NCBI GenBank assembly: GCA_910588295.1
Contig: CAJUQO010000070.1
Coordinates: 1-16,511, forward strand
Direction of reading: 5' to 3'
Source: an uncultured Lachnospiraceae bacterium
GTDB lineage: Bacteria; Bacillota; Clostridia; Lachnospirales; Lachnospiraceae
DNA: 16,511 nucleotides
Each line of letters starts with the position of its first letter. Position 1 is the stretch's first letter. Positions 13,989 to 16,511 of this stretch are shown one piece after another. Below the pieces are notes generated by a model. The model ran no database searches and was not told the origin of the DNA. It saw only the letters and a program-made list of their open reading frames with translations. Position numbers and translations under genes: made by a program.

Positions 13989-15374
13989 ATGCCAAAGGAA
14001 TATAGAACCATACAGGAAGTGGCAGGCCCCCTGATGCTGGTACATGGCGTTGAGGATGTGGCCTACGATGAGATTGGTGAGATCGAGCTGGCGAGCGGCG
14101 AGATCCGCCGCTGCAAGGTGCTGGAGATCAACGGCGGGGATGCCATGGTACAGCTTTTTGAGAACTCCACAGGAATCAACCTTTCCAACAGCAAGGTACG
14201 TTTCCTGGGCCGCTCCATGGAGCTGGGCGTTTCCGAGGATATGCTGGGGCGCGTTTTTGACGGCCTGGGAAGGCCCATCGACGACGGCCCGGAGATCCTG
14301 CCGGAGAAGCGGATGGACGTCAACGGCCTTCCCATGAACCCGGCGGCCAGAACCTACCCCGAGGAGTTTATCCAGACTGGTGTGTCCGCCATCGACGGGT
14401 TGAATACCCTGGTGCGCGGTCAGAAGCTGCCGATCTTCTCGGCCTCCGGTCTGCCCCATGCCCAGCTGGCGGCCCAGATCGCGAGGCAGGCCAAGGTGCG
14501 CGGCACCTCCGAGCCCTTCGCCGTTGTGTTCGCGGCCTTGGGTATCACTTTCGAGGAGTCGAACTTCTTTATTAACAGTTTTACGGAGACCGGCGCCATC
14601 GACCGTACCGTACTATTCATTAACCTGGCCGACGACCCGGCTGTAGAGCGTATTGCCACCCCGAAGATGGCCCTTACCGCCGCCGAGTATCTGGCTTTTG
14701 AAAAAAATATGCATGTGCTGGTCATCCTGACGGATATCACCAACTATGCGGACGCTTTGCGTGAGGTTTCTGCGGCCCGTAAAGAGGTGCCCGGACGCCG
14801 TGGTTATCCCGGATACATGTATACCGACCTGGCCCAGATGTATGAACGCGCGGGCCGTCAGCAGGGCAAAAAGGGAAGTATCACGATGATCCCGATTCTG
14901 ACCATGCCCGAGGATGACAAGACTCATCCGATCCCTGACCTTACCGGTTATATCACCGAGGGGCAGATCATCCTGGGACGTGAGCTTTACCGTAAAGGCA
15001 TCACGCCTCCCATCGACGTGCTGCCGTCCCTGTCCCGTCTGAAGGATAAAGGTATCGGCGAGGGCAAGACCAGGGCCGACCACTCCAACACCATGAACCA
15101 GCTTTTTGCCGCTTATTCCCGCGGTAAAGACGCCAAGGAGCTGATGACCATCCTGGGCGAGTCGGCGTTGTCCGATATCGACTTGTTGTATGCGAAATTC
15201 TCCGACGCTTTTGAGCAGGAGTACGTATCCCAGGGTTATGAGACGGATCGCTCCATCGAGGAGACTCTGGATATCGGCTGGAAGCTTCTGCGCATCCTGC
15301 CCAGGAGCGAGCTGAAACGTATCAAGGATGAATTCCTGGATATGTACTATGAGGAAAAGGAAAGCCAGGAGTGA
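13989..15374 (+). CDS. ntpB: V-type ATPase subunit B
   Basis: This 461-residue protein alternates with A in the head and supplies part of each active site. It is not itself catalytic: no GxxxxGKT loop is present where A has one, and the corresponding place reads PIFSASGLPHAQLAAQIARQ. Arg350 in LPSLSRLKDKGIGEGKTRADH is the arginine finger and has the same number as in E. hirae NtpB. Other family landmarks are EESNFFINSFTETGAIDRTVLFINLADDP and REVSAARKEVPGRRGYPGYMYTDLA. The start is ATG 13989, one base after the A stop codon, with AAGGAGG inside the end of the A gene; an upstream in-frame start at 13869 would lie wholly within A. This tight packing should keep A and B equimolar. Confidence 0.97.
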   Translation: MPKEYRTIQEVAGPLMLVHGVEDVAYDEIGEIELASGEIRRCKVLEINGGDAMVQLFENSTGINLSNSKVRFLGRSMELGVSEDMLGRVFDGLGRPIDDGPEILPEKRMDVNGLPMNPAARTYPEEFIQTGVSAIDGLNTLVRGQKLPIFSASGLPHAQLAAQIARQAKVRGTSEPFAVVFAALGITFEESNFFINSFTETGAIDRTVLFINLADDPAVERIATPKMALTAAEYLAFEKNMHVLVILTDITNYADALREVSAARKEVPGRRGYPGYMYTDLAQMYERAGRQQGKKGSITMIPILTMPEDDKTHPIPDLTGYITEGQIILGRELYRKGITPPIDVLPSLSRLKDKGIGEGKTRADHSNTMNQLFAAYSRGKDAKELMTILGESALSDIDLLYAKFSDAFEQEYVSQGYETDRSIEETLDIGWKLLRILPRSELKRIKDEFLDMYYEEKESQE

Positions 15375-15412
15375 CACAGAGACACAGTTTGGACAGAAAG
15401 AGGTGAGCAGAT

Positions 15413-16099
15413 TTGGCTTCAACCCAGGTAAATCCCACCAGAATGGAACTGAACCGGCTGAAAAAGAAGCTGAAAACAGCCGTCAAGGGCCATAAGCTGC
15501 TTAAGGATAAGCGTGATGAGCTTATGCGCCAGTTCCTGGAGCTGGTCAGGGAGAATATGGAACTGCGTCTCAAGGTGGAGGCGGGCATCAAGGCCGCCAA
15601 CACGAACTTTGTTATCGCCAAAGCCGGAATGTCGGAAGAGGCGCTTCACACGGCCCTGATGGCGCCGAAGCAGGAGGTATCCTTAAGCTGCGGCAGCCGC
15701 AATGTCATGAGCGTGGATGTGCCCACCATGCAGTATAAAACCAAGACTGCCGACGCAGGGGATATCTATTCCTACGGTTTTGCCTTTACCTCCGGCGACC
15801 TGGACGATGCCGTACGGTCGCTGGCGGATATCTTGCCGGATATGCTGGAGCTGGCTGAAAAAGAGAAAGCCTGCCAGCTGATGGCGGCGGAGATTGAGAG
15901 AACCAGGAGGAGGGTGAATGCCCTGGAGCATATCACGATTCCTGAGACGCAGCAAAGCATTAAATATATCACGATGAAACTCGACGAGAATGAGCGCGGT
16001 ACTCAGATCCGCCTGTTAAAGGTGAAGGATATGATGCTGGAGGATGCTCATCACTACAGCGAACATCTCTGGGATAAATTCGAGGAGGAAGCGCAGTAG
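15413..16099 (+). CDS. ntpD: V-type ATPase subunit D (central shaft)
   Basis: This 228-residue protein is the rotating axle inside the A3B3 head. Two long helices, about residues 5-70 (VNPTRMELNRLKKKLKTA and onward) and 135-215 (LAEKEKACQLMAAEIERTRRRVNALEHI), form the antiparallel coiled coil, with a short globular part between. The NPTRMEL start and the RRRVNALE stretch are hallmarks of the family. The start codon is TTG at 15413, seven bases after an AGGTG ribosome binding site; the first ATG (15443) would cut off the conserved NPTRMEL, so I reject it. It is the last gene of the operon. There is no ntpJ-like K+ transporter gene after it, unlike in E. hirae. Confidence 0.95.
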   Translation: MASTQVNPTRMELNRLKKKLKTAVKGHKLLKDKRDELMRQFLELVRENMELRLKVEAGIKAANTNFVIAKAGMSEEALHTALMAPKQEVSLSCGSRNVMSVDVPTMQYKTKTADAGDIYSYGFAFTSGDLDDAVRSLADILPDMLELAEKEKACQLMAAEIERTRRRVNALEHITIPETQQSIKYITMKLDENERGTQIRLLKVKDMMLEDAHHYSEHLWDKFEEEAQ

Positions 16100-16137
16100 A
16101 GGCTTAGCGGCCGGTAGAGTGGAAATCAGAAGTGTAT

Positions 16138-16187
16138 GGCAGCGCCGGACATTCCCGGATAGGGGGGTGGAGGGCGCTGTCTTTTTT
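16138..16187 (+). terminator. Terminator of the V-ATPase operon
   Basis: GGCAGCGCC (16138-16146) pairs with GGCGCTGTC (16173-16181) in a nine-base-pair stem including one G-U pair, followed by six Ts (16182-16187). The loop is large, 26 bases, and may fold further through CCGG and CCCGG. It lies 38 bases after the D stop codon. Weaker than the other terminators here because of the large loop, but well placed. Confidence 0.7.
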
Positions 16188-16277
16188 GGACGATGAGAGA
16201 AGGATGCGCAAGACTGCAGGAAGCCATCGACCTGGGCGTCGCCGGGGGATGGCTGTGCTGGCCATGAGGGGCTATGA
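16188..16277. other. Non-coding stretch with a nested inverted repeat
   Basis: I see no gene here. AGCCATC (16222-16228) can pair with GATGGCT (16248-16254), and inside it GGCG (16235-16238) with CGCC (16240-16243). There is no T run on either side, so a terminator role is unlikely. The plus-strand frame running across it (about 16132-16344) has no ribosome binding site and overlaps the operon terminator. Confidence 0.3.
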
Positions 16278-16469
16278 TTATGCCGGTTTATGGATAAGCT
16301 TGGAAACCTCTTTTTTCAGTTTGTCGACTTCCTCCAGGATATAGTTGACTTTTACTTCGTAAGCACGGTTTTTATCGGCGGCAGGAACGGCCTGGTTTAA
16401 TTTATTGGTCAAGTCGATGAAATTTTCGGCGAGCAGCTTTATATTATGGTCTGTCGAATTTTCAACGAA
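16278..16469 (-). pseudogene. Short open frame without start codon, helical small protein or gene remnant
   Basis: Reading leftward from 16469 there are 63 sense codons and a TAA stop at 16280-16278. The peptide contains KLLAENFIDLTNKLNQAV and, further on, YEVKVNYILEEVDKLKKEV, a charged, amphipathic, probably helical sequence that looks like real protein. No ATG or GTG occurs in the frame, and the only TTG (codon 20) has no ribosome binding site. A TGA (16472-16470) bounds it upstream. Deleting one T after an ATG at 16473 would give a protein starting MIRENSTDHN, so a one-base frameshift, a real decayed gene or a sequencing error are all possible. I do not recognise the family. Confidence 0.35.
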
Positions 16470-16511
16470 TCATGAAGGGTTATCACAGCCTATAATGAAA
16501 ATAAGAGGGGC

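Noticed and set aside
16132..16344. Plus-strand frame of 70 codons after the ATPase operon
   Set aside because: It contains the operon terminator, lacks a ribosome binding site and overlaps the more protein-like minus-strand frame.
1..16511. CRISPR arrays, insertion sequences, tRNA or rRNA genes, attachment sites
   Set aside because: No regularly spaced repeats, transposase-like products, cloverleaf sequences or conserved rRNA stretches were seen on either strand.

Overview
The window reads like a chromosomal segment of an anaerobic Firmicute, most probably a Lachnospiraceae/Clostridia member. This is an inference from the sequence: strong AGGAGG-type ribosome binding sites, moderately high GC genes separated by AT-rich gaps, a ferredoxin-domain aldo/keto reductase, rubredoxin, an OmpR/VanS-style two-component system, and a V/A-type ATPase operon in the Enterococcus hirae ntp order. 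No mobile element, CRISPR array, tRNA or rRNA is visible.

Layout. Positions 79-1227 encode a two-cluster [4Fe-4S] aldo/keto reductase-like oxidoreductase. Positions 1332-2648 encode an NhaC-family Na+/H+ antiporter. A small rubredoxin gene (2894-3052) has its own promoter and ends at an intrinsic terminator. A GNAT acetyltransferase (3122-3577) begins just after that terminator. A response regulator (3703-4404) and a histidine kinase (4401-6446) overlap by four bases. A Uma2-family PD-(D/E)XK protein lies on the minus strand (6557-7108), convergent with the kinase and separated from it by one long hairpin that can terminate both. The rest of the window is one nine-gene operon on the plus strand (7395-16099) for a complete V-type ATPase: peripheral stalk G, then I, K, E, C, F, A, B and D, equivalent to ntpFIKECGABD. 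It closes with a terminator at 16138-16187. The last 320 bases carry only a short minus-strand reading frame with no usable start codon.

How the genes work together. The rotor proteolipid (K) has every side chain that coordinates Na+ in the E. hirae NtpK structure, so the ATPase is predicted to move Na+ rather than H+. With the NhaC antiporter 5 kb upstream this suggests a sodium-centred membrane energy economy. The catalytic residues of the A and B subunits and the arginines of subunit I are intact, so the enzyme should be functional. The redox proteins at the left end fit anaerobic metabolism, but nothing in the sequence ties them functionally to the ATPase.

I did not find a convincing new multi-gene system. 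The most useful leads are the predicted Na+ specificity, the degenerate catalytic tetrad of the reductase, the terminator directly before the acetyltransferase start, several unexplained palindromes in promoter or leader positions, and the start-less small frame at the right edge.
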